From positions 67,001-131,000 of the forward strand of contig WFMF01000008.1 in NCBI GenBank assembly GCA_011033025.1: DNA of 64,000 bases, in the 5' to 3' direction. A program made the translations under genes and the position numbers. Positions 46,131-59,051 of this stretch are shown here, piece by piece (position 1 is the stretch's first letter; the number at the start of each line of letters is the position of its first letter). The stretch comes from Beroe forskalii (lineage: Eukaryota > Ctenophora > Nuda > Beroida > Beroidae). The notes under the pieces are model-generated. The model did not search any database and was not told the origin of the DNA. It saw nothing but the letters and a program-made list of their open reading frames with translations.

Positions 46131-47972
46131 TCGAGCAAGGAGTCCGCAACAGTGCAACACGATCACTTTCAAACTTCTGAGCGTTGCTCGCTAGGATTGG
46201 GCGACAATCATTTAAAATAATATGTTTTGCCGTTTTGGTTCAAAATTATCTTAATTCGAGAGAAATTTCACATTTCGATTTAAATGTACCTATGCTACTT
46301 CACTTTTTATCTGACATCTACATTCTGCATCAGTTGGTACACATTCAATCCTATAAATGGCATTTATTTCCTTTGTCAATGAAAATTGATAACTTTTAAT
46401 TTAAGAATTGATTTACCAAAGTAATTTTGATATGTTTTGAGCATGTGAGATAGTTTGCATTGCCTACAAAAAGAGGAGAGTATATATTTATTATGTGCTA
46501 AATTAGTATAATTTATTTATTGATTTCCTTTGCCAGAAGAGGACAATATTTTCTTGTGTCCATCTTTTGTTCTTCAGTTGTCAGTACAAAATTAGACTTA
46601 TTCAAGTTTTTGAATTAGGTGTAGCATCAAAAACAGCTATGAGAAGGTTGAAAATCTTGAGCTCTAATTTTTAATATTAAGTCATTGGAGTTTTACCTGA
46701 GTTCAGTTATATCTTTTGATCTTAAAATTGTGCTTCTGCCTGTGCTTCTGTCATATCTTCTCTCTTTTAGTTTCACTCTCTTTTGAAGTTGTTATGTTTT
46801 TGATACTCTGTATCATTCATTGACCCCAGGGCCTGTTGGCTCAGGGAGTTCAAAGGTTTAGAGGTTTTGATTTCTTTAGTGCTGACACTTCACACTGGAC
46901 CTACTTCCTATTTTCCTGTCAATTGTTCATTGTTTTAGCACCCTGAGTTTTTTCTTACATTGTGAAGATCAATAAGTCATTTTAAACAGTGCTTACTGCT
47001 TGCTATTGCTTCATTTTTTAAGCTTCTGTAATAATTTGGGTGATGTAGTTAAGGGTTCTTCCCTCAATGTAATTGTAAGTTGCAACCCTAACCCAAGTGC
47101 TATTTATATTGGCTATTTTCACATATTGCAATAGTTCAGTCTGTATAGAACCCCCTCAGGTTCAATTCTTGATTTTACGAGCACAATCTAGACACTTATA
47201 GCTGAAGAAATTCTGCTATACAATTCTCATTAATCGTCTAATTGAATCAAAATCTTCATTGTAGAACAAATACAGTTATCTTTGTAGTTTGTTATTGAAT
47301 TGAATATTAGTTCTCATAACCTAGGTGTTTTGTAAATTTACAATTGTGAAATGATTGCTTCCTATGACAATCGACTGGCCATAGATCATATCTTTAAATA
47401 ATTCAAGCAGATGTGTCTGAGAAAGAGGGTAATGCATCAGCTGGCACTTTACTGATCACAGCTAATTGAATGAAATTATATAACTTGGCAGTGTCCAAAA
47501 TTGTGACCTGAAGTAGAATAATATTTTAAAGATACAATCAAATAATTTTGTGCATTTTTAAAGTTTTAAGATAAATTTTGTATCCATTTTTGTCAACAAG
47601 ACCCTCATCACTAGAGTATAGAAGTGAAGACCCTTTATCTTTCATTCGTTTAACAGTATGCTTTTCCTGGGGCAAGCCTTCTTTTTATTTTTGGAATGGA
47701 CTGCTTGAGTAACTGACTGGCCATAAGCCAAGTTCAAATTTTTCTCTTTTTTGTGACCAACTCTGGCCATACTCACTAGCATTAGCTGAACATTAGCCCA
47801 AAGTTTGGTTGACTTTGCTGGTGCAGGGTTCACAAGGAAAAAAGCTGGTACAGACTAACCTTGGTAAAGAAATTTATGCCTCTCTTATGATAATATGGCC
47901 AGTAATGGTAACAATATCAGTTCCAACATAATATGGGTAATATAACTTGATGAACCATTGTTCTGAAAATTC
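46131..47972. other. No gene; upstream region of the secreted-protein gene
   Basis: Distinctly T-rich DNA leading to the gene at 47973. It may contain the promoter and 5' UTR exons. I could not support a coding exon here. Confidence 0.4.
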
Positions 47973-48660
47973 ATGATTCCAAATTATTTGAGGATGAATA
48001 CCTCATTGTTGTCGGTGTTTCTGCTCATATCAGGGGTGTTTTCAAACAAGCTCAGGAGGATGGCTTCTAGTGGGTATGATGCTTTCACAAAGTACCCCCC
48101 TGTCCCTCCATTGTTGACTGAAGTATCTCTACAACACAGGTTTGTTCCACTAAAATTTGCCAAGCTATATCTGGCTTTATGATTTGAATACAGATACTGA
48201 TATCTGAAAGTTAACATGCTTAACTTAAAATAATGCTTTGATTTGCCAACTTTTCGCTATTTTTGATCTAACCAGTGTAAAAATGTAGTAAAAACACTAA
48301 ACTTTTGAATTCACCAGGGGTGAAGATCAGCCAAAACTTGATAGTTTTGATCTCTTCAACTTCTCTGTGGGAAACTCGCACATCAAACCTAATGATGAAC
48401 CATACATTGCAAATGATGTTTTTCCTGCCCAGAAAGAAAAAACTGTTTCTCAAACTGATGGGTTCAATCCTTTTACAGCAACCCCATGGACAAACAGAAA
48501 ACCCATAATATATGATGTTATCAATGAATATCAAAACAATGAAACTGAAAATGAGACTGATCAGAGTAACAGTAAAGCAATCAGTGGCACCATAAGTGTA
48601 GCCAGAACATCAGAACTTATTACAATCTCCTCATTATTTGTAATCCTTTTTGTTTTGTAA
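47973..48660 (+). CDS. Small secreted, probably GPI-anchored protein, two exons
   Basis: Exon 1 47973-48139 ends CACAG|GTTTGT. Exon 2 48318-48660 follows CACCAG|GGGTGAAG. Phases agree and give 169 residues. An in-frame TGA nine bases upstream fixes the start at 47973 or at the second ATG (47994), which leads straight into a signal peptide (MNTSLLSVFLLISGVFS). The mature part has no cysteine. It is acidic, with Pro-rich (YPPVPPLL) and aromatic (FNPFTATPW) patches and N-glycosylation sites (NFS, NET twice). The C-terminus ends abruptly in a hydrophobic LITISSLFVILFVL after a Ser/Gly-rich stretch, as GPI-signal sequences do. I do not recognise the family. It could be a lineage-specific surface protein. 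The gene model rests on splice logic only. Confidence 0.62.
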
Positions 48661-51600
48661 AAATGTTTGTCTATTCATTATTTTTGTTCCTCTGTACTTC
48701 TGTAAATTATTTGAAGACATAACTTGAATCCAGGTCATGTTTGTAGTTGAAAAATAGCTGTGTTCAATTATTTTGAAGAGTTTGTCATAAGATGTTTTTT
48801 AATGTTGTTATTAAATGCACATCAATATGTTTGAAAAGTTACAATGACTTGATTATAACTTAATAATAAGTTGATATTGTGAAACTCTATTTGCAGCATG
48901 AAAAGTATAAGACCTGCTAAAAATTGGGCTGGATTTTTAGATCTGTTTGATAGGCTTGGAAATCAGATATTACATATTTTGAAATTTGATTCAGTGAAAC
49001 TACCATTTTTGTCATTAATTTTATGTGACATCAATGAATTTCTTGATTGTTTTTAGTTTGATTTTTTTGGAATTTAATCAGTTCCCTGTTAAATATAAAG
49101 GACTATCAGTTAAGAAAATAAGGCAGGTTCAGTATGTTGCTTGGTTCAATAGGTATGGTCATAACGTCATGTGGCTCAGCACATGTCATGTTTTGTTTTC
49201 AAATTGATGTCTCATTACAAGCTGTGAAATGGCAATAAACCTAGCAACGTAGGTACTGAACCTGCTTGAAGTTCTACACAGTAAATAGAAAGGACTCCAT
49301 TAATGATATCAGATGTTTTGTTTAGCTAAATGAGCATGCTACATTGCTACATTCTTACATTGATGTTCACCTATTTAAGTAATTATGTACTGAGGAGTGA
49401 GAACTTTCTGTACCTACCACATCAAGAATAGATGTGATACTTTGATATGGGGCCAATGGCCATCCATGATCTAAGGGCAGAGTTTAAACTAAGCAGGTGA
49501 ATTTGGTAGGTATTAGATGATTAAAGAAGGTCCAAGACTTAATAAAGAGTAATTTTGAGCATTTTTGAAAAACCCAATCTGTTTTGCACAGCCCCTAACA
49601 GACATTCTGGCATCTAGTATTAGTTCTTTAGTTGTTTTATAACAAGTTAACAAATCAATGCCTTCTAACTTTGAGAGCTTTGGACATATCTGTCAAGACA
49701 CAGTTGAGGCGGTTTCATTGCTCGAAAAATGAGAAGGTACTAATTGTTATGATGCTCGATGGTGTGGTAGCTGTACTTCGTATGGGATCAAGGGAACTTG
49801 GTTGTGAGCTCCATGTTATTATCACATATAGCACCCAGAGAGTATTATGATATGGAATGTTTTTATTTAAAGCTAGATGTGCATCTCTGATCCCAATTCC
49901 ATATATCACATATTTACATTGTCATTGTACAATCTTACAATGTAACACTTATAATATTGTATAAACTTATTTAATTTATGATTCTTTTATTTATATACGC
50001 GCTTTTCATTTTGAATTATTCAGATTAACCCTGATGAAGTATTATCAAACATAACAGTTACTTCGTTAAAAAATTGACACTTTAAAATTCAATAAAAGGT
50101 AAATTGGTTGTGATGAACAGGCTTTTATAGATGAAGGGGGGTCGGCTTAGATGTTTCACCTGGCCTCATTGCCTAATCACAGCAATAGTTCTACTTTCCC
50201 CTTTCAGTCATGTATCATCTCGTTTATAAGATTAATTTCAATGTTGCTGAATTAAATCGATGGTATTCAAGTAGGTAACCTCTTCTCGAGCTGTGTTTTA
50301 TGCTTTTATGCAAGAAAAGTTATACTACTATTTTATTCATGTAGTCTATACTTCTATAGACTATACAAGTACAAAGAGTACAATGTTTAATCAATCATCC
50401 CCACTATAGAAACCACCAACGAAACGCTGTGTGACCAATCAAGCTGCCGGATTTACGCCTTATGACACCCCATTGACCAATGAGAGGCCTCCATGCAACT
50501 CACAGATTGACTGGAGGAGCATGTAATAATCTTGCTTGACAGGTGATCAACTGGTTAGAGTCGGAGGTAATCATGATTGGTTTCTGATTATCGACGTAAC
50601 TGATCGGTGAGTAGTTGATAATGATAACCATTTGCTCATTAAGTTATTAGGTGAATATCAAAACATGGCATCACAGTTTCGATGCTTGTTTTGGGTGAGT
50701 ATATCACGAAAATAGGATACTTGTATATTCTCTTATGGTAGTGTAAAAGCTCCCACTTGGAGAGATAACGTATAAAGTATTAAAGTATAAAAGAGTAAAA
50801 GGTTATCAGCTGAAAAAGAATGTAGCATCTTAGCACCAAACTGTATTTTCATAATATATTTACCCCTTTCATGCCTCATAGATTCACTATTACGTGTAAA
50901 TATGTTGTCTTGAAAATATTAAACTTGCTTATTTCCTAACTTTTGTTCGCTTTAAACATGTTTTCAGATTGATGGTCGTTTCGGAAATACATGAATACAA
51001 TATAGGGTATGGTATTCTGCCTTCAACATTTTCAAAACTGGCATGCAAATTTTATATTCAATACCATTGCATGTAATTATCAACACAAATTCAATGCATG
51101 ACACTGTGAATTGTTAAGGGTTTTGTTCTCATAATAACTTTAAATTTCTATGGCTTCAACCTGATGATATAATATTCTAGATTTACCAGTGATAGCATGA
51201 AATGAGAAATAAATTGAATTAATTTCTAGATACTAGGTATTAATAATTAATTAATGCGTTATTCAACTTTCACTTCTCAATTGGTAACCCAATGCTAAAA
51301 CATGATTGAACGAGGTTATGGTAGTGCTAGTATCTGAGCCACATTAGCAATATCTCTATGTCACACTGTGAGTTCGGTGTAACACAACTAACATTGCACA
51401 GATTACCTTTACTGATCACGAGATTGGATGAAATTGCTCAGCATATTATAAAGGAACACGATCACACATAGTGTGTTAATGTTATCAGGTAGTATAATGT
51501 TATTGCCTAAGTGTAAGTTTCTCTGGTCTCACTTAGTAATGCCACGATGATAATATGTGCACTGGGATAATATGAAGTACATTTTAAGATTCGTCTTGAA

Positions 51601-54318
51601 ATAATTGCTCTGAGTCAGGAGTTCAGAACCAGGAACCTTAATAATTTAATAAAAACCTGTCCTTCTGTCGGCTCAGTCCTTTAGAATTTACCCAGAATCA
51701 CCGTTGTAATCTTCAGAACCACGGGGTTCTGTCACAGGGTCTATGTGCTTTGGAGTGCACATGTTTATAACGCAAAGCGTATAATTTAACATTCAATGTA
51801 AACATGATGCTTTGCATAGTTGGGATGTTTAACCTGAACACTCTGCTGCTTTGGAGATGGGCGAGGCACGGACCAATTGCCCGGATTGTGAGAAATTCAG
51901 CAGATTATTCACATCACCATATCACATGGGTCTCTGAACCTCTGCGGATTGTTCACATCACCATATCACATGGGTCGATGAAACTCGGTCCAGGCTATAT
52001 TTTATATGGATACTGGCTGTCCCACCTAGCAAGTTGCTACCTTGAGCAGTCATTGTGAGTCCATTGCCAAACGTTGTTATCAGAACAGTTCGCTGTTGTT
52101 GGTGATTGCTGTCTCGTATCAATTAGCAACACCAGTATAGCGTTGTCACGACAGGTCAATAATTCTTATTGTTCAGTTGTTGTACTAGTAAAAGTACAAA
52201 GATCAGTCCTTTGAACTTGTCCCTTAAGAATAAGAGTGGAACTGGGTTTAAAACCCTTCACGATGACTCAGTGACATAGCTCAATCTACTGATATCATGT
52301 GAGCTCTGATTTGTAAAAGGTCTAATGCAGTTTTTAAATCAAAACACTTTGAAATAAAACTCGTTCATGCCACTCAGCCCATGTTCGATGTAACTCCTGC
52401 CCAGTCTGAATTCTCCTCTTGAAAGGGAGTTTGATGTTATATTTTGTGTCAGAATGAGTACTCAGGTTCCTGTATGATGCGAAAGTTACATTCTCGCACG
52501 TGCACTGCCCTACACTCTACAACATGTCACGTGTTGAGGGGGACTACTCAACAAGTGTCCTGAAACATCCCCTGTCACCAGTGTATCCAGATAACCACGT
52601 CCAACAGTAACCATATTCTGCAGTTGTATGTACGCGACTTAGTGACGTCATTATCACTGTTTAAAAGGGCATTTCGTTCTCTCTCACTGTATACGAGATT
52701 TGTAAGGCAAACTGTATGCGGGTGGTCCATCAAGACTGATGGTATGGGAGCAATATATATCACATGGTACTAATGATAAGACATATTTTAAGTGGGAGTA
52801 ATCATGAAATTAATGTCAATATTGCTATGTGATATGTGATATATTTGGTAGCTGGTCGTGTAAACTAGATCAGGGATGTAGGTTATTATTGAACGGTGGC
52901 TGGTGATGTTCATTCTCTTCCTCTCCATCTTGTCTGTCCAAACACGAAGTAATGTTGCCAGGATTTTATTGAGTTATCATATATAATACTTGAAGGTCAT
53001 GACTGAGATTATAGGCGTTTGGAAATGCTGTTATTGTGATGGTTTAGCAATGGAATGGTGGAGTCGAGCTGTCTACTGTTAGTGTTAAACACATATCACA
53101 AGGCAGGGAATGAGCCCTAATATCCTGAGATATGCAGTGGTATTTACTCTGTGATTCTCGGAGACAGGCATTTTAAGGTTTCTTGTCTGGACATCCGTTC
53201 TCTTTGAACCACCATTCTGTTTTTGAAAAATGAAAAGAATATTGAAACTGTCGTACTGATAAGATTGATAGGAGTAATTATTTTTCGGAGGTTATTTAAT
53301 ATCACTATACTATCAGCATTCTAAAAATTTCGAGACCACTGATAAGAAGCTTGAAAAATTAGAGAAAATGGAAAAAAAAGAAAATGAATGAAAAAGAAGA
53401 AAACTATGGTTTTTGAAAATAAATTGAGTGTGGAATAGAAATTAGACATTTTGCTTTCAACAAACAGTTCATAGCCAGATTATTCTGCCCCACTATTTTC
53501 TCCCCTCAGAATCCAATCTTCATCACATCTAGAACTTAACGAATTCTTCATTTATTTTAGCTTTAAAATAATACCAAGCTTTATAAGCGTCCGGTACCGT
53601 TTGATATTTCATTTTACACAGGAAAGAAAATTACAAGGACCCGAATCATACCATATTAGAGGAACAGCTATTAAATACTATGGTTCTGTGCTATTTAACA
53701 AGATGCTCTAAGCTGGAGTATTATAAATTCTCAGAGTACCCTTTGTGCCACGGAAACATGGGTTTCAGAGGGCTTAATTACGGAGTTAGAATCGATACCA
53801 CGGCTGACCTCTAAATGCATACAGACACGGTGATTTACCTTAATTCTCGTAATTTACCATGAATTTGTCGTAATTCCGCCATCTTACTGTTGTTGTTCCT
53901 GCTAGTCATGGCTCTCAGGAGGTGGTCATGCTTACAGAGCTATTACACCCTTGTGATTTGGGAAGTGAGAAGTGAGTGATAATTGATAACTCACTGGGAA
54001 GTGAATGATAAACGATAACTCAGCCGGTTTAAGGAAACTCGACAATCGGAGACTATTTGGAGGAAATGGTTTTAATTCACGCCAACTATAGGGCACTTAG
54101 AATGGGTGTTTTCTTACCTTATCCTTAGTACCTATATTGTTTATTTTACAGTTGATGCGCTGCTATAATGAAGCAGTCATGCCCAGGAGGTAAGCCCATT
54201 ATCTTTTCCTGATCAGTGAGCAAACAATAGCAAGTCTACAGATAAGATAATAGTCAGATATGGCGATAATTCTACTGATTCCACTTGAAATAGGGCCCTG
54301 TCTTTGGTCTTCAGACAA
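48661..54318. other. Long stretch with no supported gene
   Basis: AT-rich, mostly unique DNA. Two CCAAT boxes 42 bp apart (50435-50439 and 50477-50481) could mark a promoter. A short imperfect duplication (CACATCACCATATCACATGG) occurs at about 51908 and 51956. No exon with a recognisable protein was found. Confidence 0.4.
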
Positions 54319-54510
54319 TGTCACGCCGACTGACTGACTGTTTATAGTACAAGTAGGAAAATGTCACGCCGGCTGACTGGCTACACAGTGGAAATACTGG
54401 CATCGTATCACGCCGGCCGTATGGCTACACAGTGGAAATACTGGCATCATATCACGCCGGCTGACTGGCTACACACTGGAAATACTGGCATCATATCACG
54501 CCGGCTGTAT
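54319..54510. repeat. 44-bp minisatellite, about four units
   Basis: CACGCCGGCTGACTGG or a variant starts at 54322, 54365, 54409, 54453 and 54497, giving 43-44-bp spacing. Units carry TACACAGTGGAAATACTGGC. The first and last units are divergent. Confidence 0.9.
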
Positions 54511-56458
54511 GGAGACATGTCGGGCACTGGGCTCTGAGCACTTGAGCATTGGTCCATGGGTGAATGTGGCTGTGTTGGTTATGATAATTAGGATGAATCT
54601 TAGCCAAATGCTCAAATGTATGGTAATTGTGGACCTTGCTCAGGAAGCACGCAATTGATCACTCACAGGTGTTCGGCCATACTGTATTGTAGACTTACGA
54701 ATCTGACGTAAACTGTGTAGATACTGCATTTTGTCAGTACTTGAAAGTATTGAAAGAGTACTGTATCGTAAAACAGTAGACACTAAACAGGACGGTTTTC
54801 AGCCGTTTTTGTCCGTGATAGACACAGCACTGCCAGCATGCATCAGAGGGAGAGTGCATGTTTCACCAAACTGCGGACTGAATGTAGTCCCTCCCACTAG
54901 AGGTGGTGTTTACCTTTGCGAGAAACACCAGCAGACAACCTCTGCCTTTTCATTGGGTGAACATGGACACGTCACACGAACTCTGCCTTCTGATTGGTCC
55001 AAAGAACGGTCACATGACACGTTTACAGCAGACGCTACATTAGGTGGGCGCCAAAGCCGCTTTAAATATTACATACCATGCTAAATTATTATGCCCATTT
55101 AAGCATTAATTTTGTAAGATTTTTACAGTTTTATTAATACCACTGCTACTGAGTCGAGAAGTGAGCGATTAGATTGGATGCAGGATTTGATTAATTTGGT
55201 GTTTGGATGTGAAGACGCGTGGAGCCGTGGAACTTTTGATTCAAAAAAGTTACATATTATCATTGTGTGACATATCACATATTATAAACACAATTTAAAG
55301 CAGTCACAGTCATAGAATCCTTCATAGAGAATCCCAGTTCTAGTTCTACGTTCCGTTTTAGTCTAGATATTAGGTAGATATATAGTCTATTTCTATGTCT
55401 AGAACCAGAACCAGAACCAGAACCGTCATTATGATGCGGAGACATCGCGGCTGAGATTTACGCACTATGTTTGTGTTGTGATTGTAAAAGAAATGATTTG
55501 TCATGGAACAGATGGCAGTGTGTCCATCAGACATCAAGCTCCGCCCAATGGTCACATCAACTTTGTGTTGGCCAACCGCGAAAACTTATTGAATAAAATA
55601 CTGACTAGAAATATAGCACTATATTTTACGAAATAGACACTTTAAAAAGTTAAAAGTCATAATGATTTAAAATTAGCAATATTTTATGATCTTTTGATAA
55701 AGTATGATGCAGAATGACACCTATATCTTCCTATAACAGGTTAGGTAGGGCAGACAGAAGCCCTACATCCAAGCTTCAATAAGGTCCCCAGCCCAATGGG
55801 TCTTTACCATATTATGTCTTCAAAATGCCTGAATACTTCGTTCTACTAACTATGAGTATGACGGTTTTAGAATAAAAGTTCAATTCAGGACAGTCATGTT
55901 CAAATAGTCCAAAACAATATATTGTCTTACTTTTACTTTCTCTCATTTCCCTGCCTCTGAGAGTAGTTATTATATAAAACTTAGAAAATAAAGTTTATTG
56001 CTGCAGTAAAAATAGCTCAGCACACACATAATTCAGTTCTTGTTTTGGGATAATGTTTGACTTTGGGTCTCCCTTTTTCTTTATAAAACAAATTACATTG
56101 CAAACCCCCAAACACATGCTACAGCTCAACAGTTGCTGAGTTACTGCGGTAGGTACCAACACAAACAGTATCTTTGACTATAACGACATTGAAGCTTTTT
56201 AAAGCAATATAATTCATGCAGTTCAGAGACTGTACCCGACAAAGACACCTGGATCCCGTAAACTGGCAACGTTAACTCGTGATAATATCATCACTCGAAA
56301 CACCTACATTATTCCAGCGCTTTAGCCAGTGTCTTTGAAATATTTCTTAATAAGAGACGTATCTGTGAAAGTTTAGAAGACTTGCCACTAATTAATCGCA
56401 GTCTGGACTGCTCATGTGCTGTAAAAGTGTGAAAACAGTTCTTGTGCGGCGTCCTATA
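54511..56458. other. No supported gene; possible CCAAT-box promoter
   Basis: Two inverted CCAAT boxes (TTCATTGGGTG at about 54950 and CTGATTGGTCC at about 54990) sit near a CACATGACACG motif, as in some metazoan promoters. An AGAACC hexamer run is at about 55400-55425. No coding exon was recognised. Confidence 0.35.
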
Positions 56459-56518
56459 GTCGGCGTATTTGAAATTGGCGGATCGAATAGAACATCCGCG
56501 CCGGCTCACAAGTAAACT

Positions 56519-56600
56519 TGGTCACGTGACATCATGACATTAGCCAATCAGAGGGCAGTAGGAGACGCTGGACGCGCGCGCAACTCAGCGCGTTCTCAGA
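56519..56600 (+). promoter_or_regulatory. Promoter-like end of left arm (E-box, CCAAT, CpG)
   Basis: CACGTG at 56523-56528, CCAATCA at 56544-56550, then a CpG-rich GACGCGCGCGCAACTC stretch. The same series, inverted, is at the right end of the palindrome. It faces the palindrome centre. A GAAAG|GTACTC junction near 56640 could be a first donor site. Confidence 0.4.
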
Positions 56601-56749
56601 GACAGATAGTCCTCGAACGCAGGACGATTCATCCGCTGAAAGGTACTCACGACGAATTAGAGACAGGACGGCAGAGGACCTGAGGAATAGTGATTCCACC
56701 GTAACCCAAACTCCCTACTCCAAAGTATATCAAGTATAAGTACTTAGCT

Positions 56750-56937
56750 TGTTGAAACACTCGACTTTACTGCCGAGCGGGACAAAATATGTGAGAGAAT
56801 TGGGCCTCGAATTGATCGAGATGTTCGCACCATTCTCTAAGAAGTCTCGACGTAGGAGACAATGCATCTGCTTTCTGATCAGGAAGTGCGATGTTTTTCC
56901 AATCATATCCTGTATAATAATATTTCCTTGTGTTTGA
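56750..56937 (+). other. Divergent exon-like island, left arm
   Basis: Open in one frame on each strand. On the plus strand it reads LLKHSTLLPSGTKYVRELGL and so on to FPCV. Compared with its partner at 59763-59950 it has about 13-14 substitutions in roughly 200 bp, nine of them changing a residue in this frame, while the flanks are nearly identical. A second frame also shows a protein-like trace (TAERDKICERIGPRIDRDVR). No family was recognised. Confidence 0.4.
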
Positions 56938-57648
56938 AGAATCATGACAGATCTGGATATTGTTACAATCTTATGCTGTAAAAATTTGGAGCTGTTGTAC
57001 CTTGTCTACCTTCAAATAGTCTGATCACCGTCTGCTATCCAAAAAGCAAATTTGAAAGCTTTTTTATCATTAATTTATGCTCATTAAACTGAGTAATCAC
57101 ATTGAGGTACAAATAACGACGGAGAGACAGGGATGCATAGATTGGGCGATTGGCTGCCAGAGCCTGTTTCATAATAAGAAACACTATTATTGAACGTGTT
57201 GAAGTCCGACAAATTGTCTTGATTATGCTTAACCTACATAGTAATTCGATAAGCATGCTATAAGCATAGCTATAAGCATCACCACAACAATCTTTAATTT
57301 ACACCATATATCATTTCAGGTAACCCGACTATCGTCAGGTGGAACAAATATAGCGATCAACTGACCGAGATATGATCTCTGTCATGCAGATTCGATCGGT
57401 GAGAGAGGAAATTTTATATTTCACCTGTGCTCAGATTTTCTCTGAACTTATTGCCCCAATAAAAATATTTCCTTGTGTTTCGATCCAAATGAGATTTACT
57501 AGAAATGGCACAAAATCATAGATTTGGTCGCTAAAACAGTAGCATTTTGGCTTGTTATTATCTCACAAGCAATTTCCAAGATTTTGGGCACTCACAAGGC
57601 GTTGATATAAGTCTTTTGTACACTTTAACAACATTATTGTGATTTCAG

Positions 57649-57753
57649 GCGACTCGCATGCTACACTCTATGGTGAAGATAAAGTTTCGGAAGGCTGCCG
57701 GTTAAAGTTCGTCATATCATCTCGGTGGCACATTCTATACCTGATCCGATGAG
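57649..57753 (+). pseudogene. Exon-like segment, left arm (frame closed)
   Basis: Canonical borders GATTTCAG|GCGACTC and CCGATGAG|GTAAGG enclose 105 nt. It begins like the right-arm exon (GDSHATLYGEDK) but is one base shorter after AAAG, which closes the frame. See 58946-59051 for the open copy. Confidence 0.5.
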
Positions 57754-58001
57754 GTAAGGAAGTTTTAGAGTATTCATATGACCGAGCAAACGCGAAGCAT
57801 TGCCTTAACTTATAAGCTGTGAGCTTCATTTTTACATTTCTAACGGCTATTGATATCGGTATCCTTATAGACTTTAAATTCTAGCTTCCCATCCCTCTAA
57901 GTTTGCATATATCGAGCTTGCATCATGATTCTGTTGGCTCATAATTTGCAAAATGTCAGAGATCTTGTTGTATGAGAAGCTCGACGTCGAAAATACAAAA
58001 T

Positions 58002-58072
58002 AGCATCCATTGGGAATCGAACCCAGATCTTATTCTTACGAGTCAGGTATAATACCATTGTGCCACCGCGGC
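58002..58072 (-). repeat. tRNA-derived SINE head, left arm
   Basis: The minus strand has an A box (TGGCACAATGG) and a B box (GGTTCGATTCC) with tRNA spacing and a CGT anticodon position. The acceptor strands (GCCGCGG and TGGATGC) do not pair, so it is a SINE or pseudogene, not a working tRNA. Confidence 0.6.
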
Positions 58073-58626
58073 TATGACTCAAAAGTATTTTGATGCATCT
58101 TATTCACCATTTTGTAATTCGACCAAAATTTTCCAAAATTGCAAGATTTTTTCTTCCTTAGGCAATTTCCCGTTGTAACCTCAATAAAAACCAAAATCTG
58201 GAGTTAAATAACCCTGGAGTACGGCATTTCTCCGGGTGGGAAGCTAGAATATCAAGTCCCACTGTCATAACGATACCACTGCCTGTAGGATATCACTACC
58301 TGTAGTCGCTAGGAAGATGAAAGGAGCTCCTCAACCAAAAAGTACCTTGTTACTTACCTTATCGTGTCAACACGAGAACAAGCTACCGATCTGATATTGT
58401 CATCTCGGCTATATAGGTAGCGATATCGTTATGACAGTAGGACTTGATATTCTAGCTTCCCACCCGGAGAAATGCCGTACTCCAGGGTTATTTAACTCCA
58501 GATTTTGGTTTTTATTGAGGTTACAACGGGAAATTGCCGTAGGAAGAAAGAATCTTGCAATTTTGGAAAATTTTGGTCGAATTACAAAATGGTGAATATC
58601 ATGCATCAAAATACTTTTGAGTCATA

Positions 58627-58697
58627 GCCGCGGTGGCACAATGGTATTATACCTGACTCGTAAGAATAAGATCTGGGTTCGATTCCCAATGGATGCT
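58627..58697 (+). repeat. tRNA-derived SINE head, right arm
   Basis: The mirror copy of the left-arm SINE head, with the same intact A and B boxes and the same unpaired acceptor. The two copies match closely, so the SINE was present before the palindrome formed. Confidence 0.6.
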
Positions 58698-58945
58698 ATT
58701 TTGTATTTTCGACGTCGAGCTTCTCATACAACAAGATCTCTGACATTTTGCAAATTATGAGCCAACAGAATCATGATACAAGCTCGATATATGCAAACTT
58801 AGAGGGATGGGAAGCTAGAATTTAAAGTCTATAAGGATACCGATATCAATAGCCGTTAGAAATGTAAAAATGAAGCTCACAGCTTATAAGTTAAGGCAAT
58901 GCTTCGCGTTTGCTCGGTCATATGAATACTCTAAAACTTCCTTAC

Positions 58946-59051
58946 CTCATCGGATCAGGTATAGAATGTGCCACCGAGATGATATGACGAACTTTAACCG
59001 GCAGCCTTCCAAGAGCTTTATCTTCACCATAGAGTGTAGCATGCGAGTCGC
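58946..59051 (-). CDS. Exon of unrecognised gene, right arm (open frame)
   Basis: On the minus strand GATTTCAG|GCGACTC and CCGATGAG|GTAAGG bound a 106-nt exon that is open for 34 codons (DSHATLYGEDKALGRLPVKV and so on to SIPDPM), entering in phase 1 and leaving in phase 2. The splice sites are strong and the reading frame runs the full length, which suggests part of a real gene reading from 60.2 kb toward the palindrome centre. I could not build the full gene, because an upstream candidate exon at about 59330-59410 has stops in all frames. The product family is unknown. Confidence 0.42.

Noticed and set aside
45652-46149. Minus-strand open frames in CpG block B
   Set aside because: They run through hairpins and GCGC repeats and overlap each other in different frames; no known domain.
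57320-57398. Exon between TTTCAG and CG|GTGAGA in the palindrome
   Set aside because: Stops occur in all three frames in at least one arm, so it is not accepted as coding. It could still be an untranslated exon.
58627-58697. Working tRNA gene with CGT anticodon
   Set aside because: A and B boxes are intact, but the acceptor and anticodon stems do not pair and the copy is embedded in a longer repeat. It is better read as a SINE head.
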